Positions 1 to 10,200 of a stretch of 64,000 nucleotides of DNA are shown piece by piece. The position numbers and the translations under genes were made by a program. How positions within the stretch are numbered: position 1 is the stretch's first letter; every line of letters starts with the position of its first letter. Source of the DNA: Cynocephalus volans (taxonomy: Eukaryota > Chordata > Mammalia > Dermoptera > Cynocephalidae); assembly GCF_027409185.1 (NCBI RefSeq), contig NC_084467.1:88234501-88298500 (forward strand), read 5' to 3'. Below the pieces are notes generated by a model. The model was not told where the DNA came from. It did not search any database and saw nothing but the letters and a program-made list of their open reading frames with translations.

Positions 1-809
1 CATTATGTTTGACTTTCATCTTTTGAAGGTTTTTCTAGTATACACTGCCATGGTGGTATTAATACTGCAGCTGATACTTAACTTTTTATAATGATTTACA
101 ATTCTAAGAGTTCCGTCATACTTCATAAATTTGAAAAAAAAATTAAAGCAGCATCCGTTTAATAAGTGTTCTTTACATAATTCTGGAAGAGTTATATGAC
201 TGTGATAATTTACCCATCATATTAATGCTATTGTTGCATATATTTCAAATGCCTATATGCATTAGATGTTGGGAGAAAAAAGGAGGAAATTAAACCTATT
301 AAATTAAACCTATTAAAACTATTCCCCAAGTCTACTACAAAAATACCCCTAGAAATGTATTGTAGAAAAATATGAGCTTTCAGCAGATATGCTATTTAAA
401 ATCACAAATCTTTTTTTTTCCCATTATAATGGTTAGTGTCATAAGAGCAAACAAATCAATAAAAGGTGCTATTTCTCATCTCAATAAATGTCACACCCTC
501 AACTATGCATAAATCTACATAATATCCTCCATGTCAGTTAGATTTGGCTGGGTGTTCTTTTAAATAAAAAGCATCTTAAACATCAGGCAATGCAGCACTG
601 GATTCTAGCCCACCTCTGCCATCCAGTAGCTGTGAACTTAAACTCTCAAACAAATAAAAGCTACTCTAAGCCAGGTACTGTGCTGGGTGCTAGGGATACA
701 AACAAAAATAAACATTTTCCATGTCCTCAAACTGAGATCAGATGACTTTTCCCTAGATTTGCTTCTGATTGTATTACAGGGCTTCAAGAGAGGGGAGGAA
801 AGGGTTAAT

Positions 810-985
810 AACACTTACTGAGTACCTACACTACTGAGTACTTGCCAGGTACTTTACATATATCATTTTACTTAATAACAATAATCTTAAGTAAATATTA
901 TCTCTTTTACAGAGGAGAAACCTGAGGCCCACAGAAGCACATACTTGCTGAAGGTCACACTGCACAGCCCAAATTAGACCATGCT
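810..985 (-). repeat. MIR SINE relic
   Basis: Antisense MIR signature: ACTTACTGAGTACCTAC, then GAGGAGAAACCTGAGGC and AAGGTCACAC. Old and diverged. Confidence 0.7.
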
Positions 986-1384
986 GTCTAATGAATGAAT
1001 AAAAGTAATTAATTTCAATTTAGACAATTCTGAAAAATCCTTACAGTGAAGGGATTTAAGACATACCTTGAAGGTTATGAAAGAAAAGCACTTAAGGCAG
1101 AGGTAACAGTAGGAATAAAGGCATGGTAGAGAGAGAGAATCAGGTACATTCAGAGGATAACAAGAATTCTTGTGTGACTAGTATTTTGGAAAGAGGAGTT
1201 AGGAAACAAAACTGAAAAGGCAGATTGGTGTCAAATTACAGGATTCAAAATTTTGCATTCTTTCCTCCAGATAGAGTTCCCTGATTGTTACCACTGTCCT
1301 CAGCTGAATTTCTTTTTTCTATATGACTTTAGTATGGTACTTACATTACTTTACAGATTAGTCACACTTTATTAATAGCTAAAG

Positions 1385-1615
1385 TTTAGTGAATGCTTAT
1401 TATGCTCTAGACACTGTCCTAAGCACTTGTATTAATGCATTTCATGCTCATAATAATCCCACGAGGTACATGATGTTATTATTATCATTTTAAGAATAAG
1501 GTACAGAGAAGTTAAGTTAATTGTACAAGATCAAACAGTAAGCAGCAGGACCAGGATTTAAAACTAAGCAATCTGGCTTCAGAGCCTCAATTTTTAACCT
1601 GTGCTATGCTGCCTC
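1385..1615 (-). repeat. MIR SINE relic
   Basis: Antisense MIR: AGTGAATGCTTATTATG, CACTGTCCTAAGCAC, ATAATCCCACGAGGTA, then a decayed core ending in a CCAGGATTTAAA segment. Confidence 0.7.
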
Positions 1616-1831
1616 TCCAAGGAAAATCTTTTTATTTCCCCTATTAAAATGTGAGTTCCTTGAGGGCCAGAATGAAAATAGTTCTTTTGTTGGGGAGTGG
1701 GAGTAAGAGGGAGCTTTATATCTTCTGCACCTTGGACAGTTCCTGGTTCATCGAAGGCATTTGCAATATTTGTCGAGCTGAACTGGCCTTGAATACTTAA
1801 CTAAAGAATCTGGGTTCTTCTTTCTATTGGT

Positions 1832-2040
1832 CAGGGGTCAGCAAACTATTCTGAAAAGAGCCAGAGAGAAAATATTTTAGGCTTTGCAGGCCATAAGGTC
1901 TCTGTCACAGCTACTCATTTCTGCCCTTGTTGTGCAAAAGCAGCCACAGACAAATGCATAAACAAGTGAGCATGTGGCTATGTTCCAACAAAACTTTATT
2001 TACAAAAACAAACCTGTATTCCAGTTTGCTGATCCCTGCT
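1832..2040. mobile_element. hAT-Charlie-type nonautonomous element (MER class)
   Basis: Terminal inverted repeats CAGGGGTCAGCAAACT (left) and AGTTTGCTGATCCCTG (right) bound about 209 bp, with the familiar internal words TTTTAGGCTTTGCAGGCC and AAAACTTTATTTACAAAAAC. This is a common mammalian MER-type hAT MITE; I do not assign the exact subfamily. Confidence 0.8.
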
Positions 2041-2210
2041 ATAGGTCATAGGAATATATGAAAAGTTTCTAAACAGGAGGAATAAAAAGGTTAAAATTGT
2101 GTTTTAAGAAGATTAAAAGTGATGACAATGTAATTAAATGCAGAAGAGCTAGGAGTTTCAATACTGGAATCAGAAGTGATGCCCCATTACTTTTATCTTT
2201 CTATAATAAT

Positions 2211-2722
2211 TCTAGAACTGTGTTGCTCAACAAAAATACAATGCAGGCCACAAATGTGAGCCATATATTTAATTTTTTTTTTTTTTAAACGATGACCGGT
2301 AAGTGGATCTTAACCCTTGAGGTGGTGGTGTCAGCACCATGCTCTCCCAAGTGAGCTAACCAGCCATCCCTCTACAGGGATCCAAACCCATGGCCTTGGG
2401 GTTATTAGCACCACACTCTCCCAAGTGAGCCACAGGCCGGCCCCACCATATATTTAATTTTAAATTTCCTAGAAACCACATTAAAAAAATAAAAGCAGGT
2501 AAAATTAATTTTAATAATGTTCTATTGAACCCAATAAACCCAAAATATTGCCATTTTAACACATTAATATAAAAATTATTCAGATATCTTGTTCTTTTTC
2601 TCATAGTAAGTTTTCAAAATCCAATGTGCATTTTATACTTAACTGTACATCAAGTCAGATTAGCCGCATTTCAAATGTCCAATAATGGCATGTGGCTAGT
2701 AGCTGCCATACTGGACAGCACA
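2211..2722. mobile_element. hAT-type MER element split by a SINE
   Basis: The right part (CCACATTAAAAAAATAAAA ... ATGTCCAATAATGGCATGTGGCTAGTAG ending GGACAGCAC) belongs to the family whose members carry CACATGTGGCTAGTGGCT near the end. The left part (2211-2276) continues the same element across the SINE at 2277-2445. Confidence 0.65.
2277..2445 (-). mobile_element. tRNA-Ile-type SINE, dimer
   Basis: Read on the minus strand, two tRNA-like units (boxes TGGCTCACTTGGGAGAGT and GTTAGCTCACTTGGGAGAG) end in GACCGGT-type tail sequence and oligo(A). The TSD CCATATATTTAATTTT occurs at 2261-2276 and 2446-2461. The target is an older hAT element. Confidence 0.9.
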
Positions 2723-2844
2723 AAACAATGACCAACTAAAATGACCTACAGATCTAGTTGGCTGCTGGTTTTGGTACCAAATCCTTGTCTGGCTTGCAAA
2801 TTGATTTTGGACCTAATTATGAACTATATACTATAGTTTCATTT

Positions 2845-3060
2845 TACTGGCAATTCAGTAAGTCATTTTTTATGTTACATTTCCACACCATTTAGTTTTC
2901 ACATACATTTTGACACTTCATCCTCACTACAACCATGTGAGTAGGCATGTGATTATACCAGTTTCACAAATGAGGAAACATAACGTTCAGAAAAGCCAAG
3001 AGACAGCTAATGAGTGGTGCAACTGAGAAAAAAATTTAAATCTCCTGACTTCTAGTCAAA
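2845..3060 (-). repeat. MIR SINE relic
   Basis: Antisense MIR: TTTCACAAATGAGGAAAC core plus flanking ACTACAACCATGTGAGTAGG. Confidence 0.7.
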
Positions 3061-3069
3061 TCTCTCTAC

Positions 3070-3250
3070 TTAAGCCCCAACAACAAAGTTGCAATTTTGC
3101 ATTTATCTGTGAGGCTGGCCTTTCTTTATTTCCTCCACTGAACTGTAAGCTCCATGAAGAAAAGGACTGTTTTTCCTGACCACGGTATCCCCAGTGCCTA
3201 GTAAGGTTGTTTAACAAGTAGGCAATATTTATCGAATGCATTAATGAAGT
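3070..3250 (+). repeat. L2 3' end
   Basis: L2 3' terminal words in order: CCACTGAACTGTAAGCTCCATGAA, GGTATCCCCAGTGCCTAG, then a decayed AATGCATTAATGAA end. Confidence 0.7.
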
Positions 3251-3817
3251 TTCTGATTTTCTCATTTTTAGTCGGCTGAGTGTAATTTACTGTAAGTTTT
3301 TTTAGTAACTAATGTGAAGAAAAGCCAAAGTACACCATGAAATTTATTTTTTTAATTGAAGTTTAAATTTACTTTCAACATACCCCAAAGGAGACAAGGG
3401 GGTGGGGGGGACGGGGCGGGGGGAGGCTGGGAGTCCAGGCCTGAGTTCCAGTGCTAACCCTGCCTTGAACTTGCTGTGAGTCCTCGCCTAAATTATATCA
3501 CTTCTCTAGGCCGGAGTTATCTGTCAAAAGGGAAGAGTAGGGCTATAACCTGCACGATTCCATTCAGAGCTAGGATTTAGGACATTAACCTGGTATCAGT
3601 CGGCTTCCCATTTCCTCACACCCTTCCTTCCGTCCCCTTGCAACAGCAAACTTGGTTAGATAGGTAACCATTAAGTCCCAGTTAGGCCCCCTCTCCGCGC
3701 CCTGGGGGCCGCCTGGGCACCCCGCCGCAGGCCGGTGCCCACTATCCAGAGCCGCCATCTTTCCACATTGGCCAGACCCCAACTGCCACCCGCTGCACCG
3801 GGTGACGCGAAGCTCAC

Positions 3818-3882
3818 CTCTCCTCGCAGTCTTTGCATTTCACCTGCAACGGGACTAGTTGCTGGAACAGAACTTCGCTCAT
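3818..3882 (-). CDS. SASS6: SASS6 coding exon 1 (partial gene)
   Basis: SASS6 is the core protein of the ninefold centriolar cartwheel and is needed for centriole duplication. Read on the minus strand, the ATG at 3882-3880 opens 21 codons plus two bases, beginning [16 protein letters not shown], which I recognise as the start of the SAS-6 globular head domain. The exon ends at a consensus donor (GTGAGC, 3817-3812). Only this exon of a protein of about 650 residues is visible; I found no exon 2 down to base 1, so intron 1 exceeds 3.8 kb. It lies head-to-head with TRMT13 in one CpG island, about 350 bp between start codons. Identity rests on recalled family sequence plus synteny. Confidence 0.9.
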
Positions 3883-4144
3883 GTTCGCCCGTTGCCCCGG
3901 CCGGTGTGCGGAAAAGCCCAACAGGCCCGGCCCTCCGTACTAGCCTGAAAGGCGTCTGGGTCCTGATAGAGTTTGAGTTTGGCGCTCAGCTCCCGCGGAG
4001 GAGGCGGGGAGAGAGAAACGAGGCAAAGACGAAGGAGGTTTGAACCTCGCCAGCCACCATCAGTTTCTTCCGGTTTTCCAGACGGGGCAAAGGCGGTTGC
4101 GGCAGTTCCGGGCATTAACCTGTGCGGCGGCACCCGAGGGAGCC

Positions 4145-4180
4145 ATGTTTGTTAAGGGAAGGGGTACCGAAGGAAGCTGA
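4145..4180 (+). promoter_or_regulatory. possible upstream ORF in TRMT13 5' leader
   Basis: An ATG at 4145 opens a 12-codon frame (including TGA at 4178-4180), ending 52 bases before the TRMT13 start. The context is GAGCCATGT, with G at -4 and C at -3, so only moderate. It matters only if TRMT13 transcription starts upstream of 4145. Confidence 0.35.
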
Positions 4181-4232
4181 CAACTTTTCCTCTGGTCGCC
4201 AGATGCTCGCCACCCGAAGCGGGCCCTGAATT

Positions 4233-7200
4233 ATGGCGGCTTCTGCTCCTACACCTCACGCGACTGGTTTTCCAGCTGAAGGTAGATGCGGTTATTATGT
4301 GGAAAAGAAGAAGCGGTTCTGCCGGATGGTGGTGGCCGCAGGGAAAAGGTTCTGTGGTGAACACGCTGCAGCCGCGGAGGTCTGGTATCGTCTTACCCTC
4401 CCGAAAGTCGGAAATTAAGTTTCCGGGTCCGGTCGGTGCTGGAACCCGGCCCCTCCCCTCTTTGACAGGTTTCTGCTTCTGTCCCCTCGATTCTCCAGCT
4501 TTTTTACTTTAACTCTGTTCTGTCCTCCTTGCGGAGCGATGATGGGCCCTAGTGATGAGCGGTGTTTTCTTTTACTAAAAGTAAAGCGCCAGCACTGACC
4601 CATTTATCTTGATCCTAACTCATGATAATGCTGGATTTTAATTTTACACCGAACTACGGCTCCTTACGTTTTGCCCACCCTCGCCTGATGGGAAGTGATA
4701 GTTTAGAGAAAGTGATGGAAGTCCCAAGGTTTCACTAATTGTGTTCTAATTACTTTTTCGTGAATGATAACCACTTCTTGTGAATGCGGCTGAAAGAAGC
4801 TAATTGTACTATCAAACGATATATATTTGTATGTATATATGTTACTTTAGAATATACGTATATGATAAGAAAACAAAAATAAGAACAAGAGGAGCAGAAT
4901 GCTGATAGGAAGGGGGAAAAAATAACATGTCTAATAGAACTAGAAAGAATAAACCAAATAGGCCAGCATCTGGTTTCATACCTTATGAATGTTCAGTATT
5001 ATTTGCATTACTTTGTTTCTTAATCAGTTCATCCTTCAAGGCAATATCCAGTACAGATCAGTCCCCTGAGCCCTTTCATCTGCCATTCTCATTTTGGAAT
5101 GTGGGAGACATATGACTTATTGTGGAAACTATTTGAAGTATACCCACAATTGTATTGGCTGGTTTTGAGGGGATCAGCAAACATCCCTTGGTTAAAGAAT
5201 GAAATTTATGGTAGAAGGATTTGTTCCCATTCTGTTACAAAGCCTTAGATTTCACCTTCCCCTACATCTGGAAGGTGAATGCAGATGGCAATAGTAGAAT
5301 ATGAATAAATCCTTACAGCCCGATCAACATTCCTAGAGGGGAATGACATTATTAGTCCCTTGAAGAAAGGTTGCAGAACACCAAGTGGAAACACTTTCCA
5401 TGACTATGATCTGGTTTTGAGGCTAGGCAATCCTCCTGAATCTGTAATTTATGATGTAATTGGGTGTTTTGTTTCCATCTCTTTTTTTGAAGTGTCATAT
5501 ATAGCTGCGATGATATTATTTGCATTCATTTTTACTCAGTGATTCTCAACTGGCGGTGATTTTGCCACCCCAGTGGACACCTTGGCAATGTCTGAACACA
5601 TTTTGGTGGTCACAACTGGGGAGTGTTACATCTAATGAGTAGAGGCCAGAGGTGCTGCTAAACCTCCTACAAAGCACAAGACAACACCCCGACACCCCCA
5701 AAAGAATTATCTAGTCCAAAATGTCAATAATGCCAAGGTTGAGAAACCTTGTTTCTACACCCAAATAATAATTTTAAACATGTTTTTTCCCCACTCTATG
5801 ATTAGGTTTTGATGGTTAGAATAATCTTCTCTTACACAGAGGTTAGGTTTTAAAGTCAGCAGATAAGAAAGAAATAACAAAGTTTTTTATTTTAATTGAA
5901 AAGTAGACAGTATTTTCAAAAGAAATTGAAAATTTCTTAGCTTTCTCATGAAATTCGGTGTACATTGCTTCGTGGACATGCTGAGAGTCACATCAGAACT
6001 GAAATAAATTGAAAAAAGAATTAATAATAATAACAGCAGCAAACACTTAGCATTTACTCTGTAGCCAGCAGTGTACTGAACAGTTTTGTTTTGTTTTGTT
6101 TTTACAAACCTTAGGAGGTAAGACATGTTATTGTTCTCTTCTTTCAGATGAGGCAATAAATCTACACAAGGTCTTAGGGCTAGTAGCTGATAGATAGAGG
6201 TAGGAATCATATCTAGGCAGTCCGGCTGGCCTGTGGTTTTAACTAGTATACTATCCTATTTCATACAGATTCATATAGAATATTAGGTAGAACTGCGAGC
6301 ACTATTGATTTTCCTGTCTTTTTTCCCAGTGCATATAGTTAAATCCATGTAACTTAGAAATGAACAGGATATAACTCTACTATACTGAAAAGTTGCAAAG
6401 CCAATAGAATATGACATGCACCAAATGATTAAAATGCCATCCTTCATTGTTTCTAAGATGCTTTTTTTTTTTTGGTGACCGGAACCCTTGGCTTGGTGTT
6501 GCCCGCATTGCGCTCAGCCAGTGAGCGCACAGGCCATCCCTATATAGGATCCAAACCTGCAGGCTCAGCGCTCCCAGCACCGCACTCTCCCGAGTGAGCC
6601 ACGGGTTCGGCCCTCTAAGATGCTTTTTTAAAAATTATTTTAACATCTCTAAAATCAGGATGCATCTTAATGAATATCTCATAATTTAAATGGACAGCAT
6701 TGTCCACAAAGAGTGTTAACTGTATGAGGTAATGCATGTGTTAATTAGCTTGATTTAGCCATTCTACAACATATACATATTTCAGAGCATCACGTTGTAC
6801 ACAATAACGGTATACAATTTTTACTTGTCTGTTAAGTTAACTAAAAATAAAATAAATGGGTAGCATTTTTTCTTTCTTGGTGGTACATAAAATGTATATA
6901 GTTGATGTTATTTTAGAGTCAAAATTCCATACATAGTCCTTCTCTATATCCTATTTGAAGCTATACACCCTTGTTCATCCAAAGCAGTATTTGTTCATAT
7001 ATCTATAAGCCAGCTACATTGGAGATTTTTTGTTATTATTAAACCCTGTGGCCTGATTTTGCCAATTTTTTGTTATATCCCTTTAATGTTTCCTTACCTT
7101 GTTTTGAGAATGCAGATACACTGAAGTTATATCTTGAATCTGTATGTAGTAAACTTGATATTTTGTTGAAATAAATGTATTCCTTTTAATTTGTTAGGAC

Positions 7201-10200
7201 GAAAATGCTCGGAAAAGAATCTTGTGTCCATTAGATCCAAAACAGTAAGTATGGATCAGATAAAGGTTTTTCTGTGCTGGAAATGGTAATTGTCACAAGG
7301 CTTATTTTAAATAATTTTCTTTTTAAATTTAGCACAGTATATGAAGATCAACTAACAAAGCATTTGAAAAAATGTAACTCAAGAGAGAAGCCAAAACCTG
7401 TAAGTTTTGATCAGTAAAATTGAATGGTTAAATGTGTGGTATGTAATGTTTATATGTAGTTAGTAGATTACAAATGTGGATATTTAACAGGTCTTATGCC
7501 TCAAGGCTTGAATTTGGTAAATGCATTTGAGTGTATATAGGGTATCAGACCATAAATCCATTTATAATCATAATTCAGAGAATAGAATTTTATGCAACAT
7601 GAGTGTTGTTCAGAGAATAATTTCACAATTTATTTATTGAAACATATTTACTTAGTGCCTACTAAATTTATGTCAATAGAATATGATCCCAGCCTTCACT
7701 GAATTTATTCGAGACTGGTAAGTAAATTTGTAAATAAGGGATATTATTTAATAAGGTCAATGAAAAAATAAACATACATGTAATGAGAGCGCATATTTGT
7801 GTCAAAATTTAAATTAAATCCAAGGGGTCAAGAGAGGGTTCCTAGAAGGAATAACACTTGAGGTGAGTCTTGCTATGGCAAAGAAAAGGAAGAAGAGCAC
7901 TCCTAGGCAGAAAGGACAAAATGTACAAGTGTATGGATCTGAGAAACCACATAATGCTTTCAAGAAACTTGTACTTTATTCTGAAAGATATGGGAAAGTA
8001 CTGAAAGATTTTAAGTTTGGGAATAGTGTGGTCAATTTTACCTCCTAGAAAACTTTCTTTTACAGCAGTGTGGGAAGATAGATTGGAATCAGGAAGACTA
8101 GTTAGGAAGCTGTGGCTGAAATCTCGGTGGGACATGGTAAGACTCTGAATTAAAGAAGATGGAAAGGGTGGGGATAAATACAAGAATTGTTTAGGTAGCA
8201 GAATCAATAAAACTTGGTGACTGGAAATTTGGAGTTATATATCTAAGTCTGAAACTCACTAGAGAGGTTGGGCAAGTAATTGAAATTTGGAAATCAAATA
8301 CATGCAGGTCATTTGTGAAGCTTTGGATTTTTAAGTTACCCAAGATAACTGTTTAGAGGAAAAAGAAATGGACTTTATTCAATAGGTATTAATTGAGCAC
8401 TTATTCCAGACATTGTACCAAACACCCTGTCTAGAAGAACATTACAGTCTAGTGAGGGAAATGTAATATGTAAAAGTACAGGGAGCTATGGGAAAATAAA
8501 GGAAGAGGACCTAACTCTTTTTTTTTTTTTTTTTTTTTTTTTTTGAGAATATAGGGGGTGAGAGAAATGGAGAAGGAGTCAGGAAGGATTCTCTGAAGGA
8601 TCATATCAGATGACACCTAAAGTTCAAAAGAGAATCAACCAGACAAGGAGGAAAATATTAGCGAAGGCCTAGAAGTAAAAGTAGATAGTTTTGTCAGGGT
8701 CTGCACATTTTACATGGCTGGACTATAAAATACAAGGGGAGAGCTGAATAAAACATGAGACTTAAGGGGTGTCCAAGGGATAGAGACCAAACACAAAACT
8801 CTAGGCAACATTGACATTGAAAGATGAGCTGCTAATAGGAACCACAGAAAAAAACTGAGGAAGGGTGACTGGAGAGATGGGAGGAAAAAAACCCACTAGA
8901 AGAACATGGTGTATCAGAAGCCAGAGGAAAAAAAATTTCAAAAAGAAAAGAATGATCAACAGTGTCTAGCACCACAGAGAAATCAAGTAAGGTAAGGATA
9001 GAAAAGAAACCATTGGATTGGCAATATGATGGTTGTTAAAGATCAAAAACCTTAGCAAAATGCATGTTTAATAGGGTGGGGTGAGCAGAAATCAGACTGG
9101 AGTGATATATGAATAAATGGAAGATAAGGCAGTAAAAATCATAAGCATAGGCTATTCTTTCAAGAAACTTGGCTTGATAGATCTTGAGAGTTAGAATGGC
9201 CATCAGGGAGGAAGCAGGATAGAGGGAGTTTTAAAATGGGAGGAAATTTAGTTTTATTTATATACTTAGAGTAAAGAGCAAGTAGAGAAGAAATAGGAAG
9301 TAGAAGAGGGTATCATTGAGGCTGCTTAGGCAGGGATAGGGAACAAAATTGAGGTAGAATGGAATAAGAGGAGGGTTAGCTCTTCCACTGAAATAGATGG
9401 GGAGGAGTAGAAGATGGATATCAGTTCAGGCAAATTTGAACTGATAGGATTAATTGAGAAAGTTCTCATTTGATAGCTATTCTTTTACTGAAGTAGGAGA
9501 CAAGGTCATAGAGGGGGATGATGGTGCAGTGGGAGATTTGAGGAGCGAGGTAAAAGTTTAGAAATAGGGTTGTGAAGAATAATCGCTGGGCATCTTTGAG
9601 AGTCAGACTGAGTGTGGAGATAATGAATTTGAACTGGCAATAGTCCAGATGACTGGGTGATTTTTCTTCAACAGTGTTCAGCTGGCCAGATATTGGGATT
9701 AAAAGTTATATTAATGTAGGCGTTGGGTTTTGCAAGGGTGGGTGTTACAGAAGGACCAGATTGTGAAAGATAATGGTAATGATGATAATGGATATCTAGA
9801 CTGGATGGCATGAAAGAGAAACCCAGAGATTAGCTGAGAAAACTTGCACAAAGGTCTTTAAAAGGTGGAAGAATATGATTAGGAGCAAGAGAATCACTAT
9901 GCCTTGTACCAGCATAGCACAAAGTTATGGTCAGAGAGTAGGTTAATAGGATTTAGGATTTCTGAGTTTAAATGGTTCGCAGTAATGCCAGAGTCTAGAG
10001 GGCCCATGCACATAATTTGCTGAATTGGAGTGAAAGTCTTTAGAGTTAAGAAAGTCAAGCAGAGCTATTACATTGAGTGGCTTTAAACATGGTCATATGG
10101 CTGGATTAGGAGTAGAAAGACAACTTGGTGTCAAAATCCCTAATGAATGTTGGGTAATGACCAACATATTGATAGTTGATAACCCCAAGAGATTTAGAAG

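Larger units (their letters stand above)
1..3817 (-). other. SASS6 intron 1 (part)
   Basis: No exon was found here. It holds MIR relics (about 570-640, 810-985, 1385-1615, 2845-3060), an L2 3' end (3070-3250), two hAT-type DNA transposons (1832-2040 and 2211-2722) and a SINE dimer inserted in the second. A G-rich tract lies at about 3398-3425. The first 500 bases are unassigned AT-rich sequence. Confidence 0.75.
3640..4480. promoter_or_regulatory. CpG-island divergent promoter of SASS6 and TRMT13
   Basis: This ~0.8 kb is the only GC-rich, CpG-dense stretch in the window and spans both start codons (SASS6 at 3882 minus, TRMT13 at 4233 plus). No TATA box is evident. A YY1-like GCCGCCATCTTT lies at 3751-3762, just inside SASS6 intron 1. 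An ETS-type core on the minus strand (TTCCGG near 4066) and other TTCCGGG elements near 4104 and 4420 lie between or beside the genes. This is the usual layout of a housekeeping divergent promoter; transcription start sites cannot be placed from sequence. Confidence 0.85.
4380..7197 (+). other. TRMT13 intron 1
   Basis: It begins with a weak donor GTCTGG and ends at TTTGTTAG. It contains the 3' part of the CpG island, unassigned AT-rich sequence at 4500-5530, a MER5A-like element, a MIR and a SINE dimer. ORFs up to 121 codons here lack conservation features and overlap repeats. Confidence 0.85.

Noticed and set aside
3735-4155. Overlapping ORFs of 60-102 codons in the CpG island
   Set aside because: GC-rich DNA opens frames by chance; they overlap the SASS6 exon on the other strand and the TRMT13 leader, with no recognisable domain.
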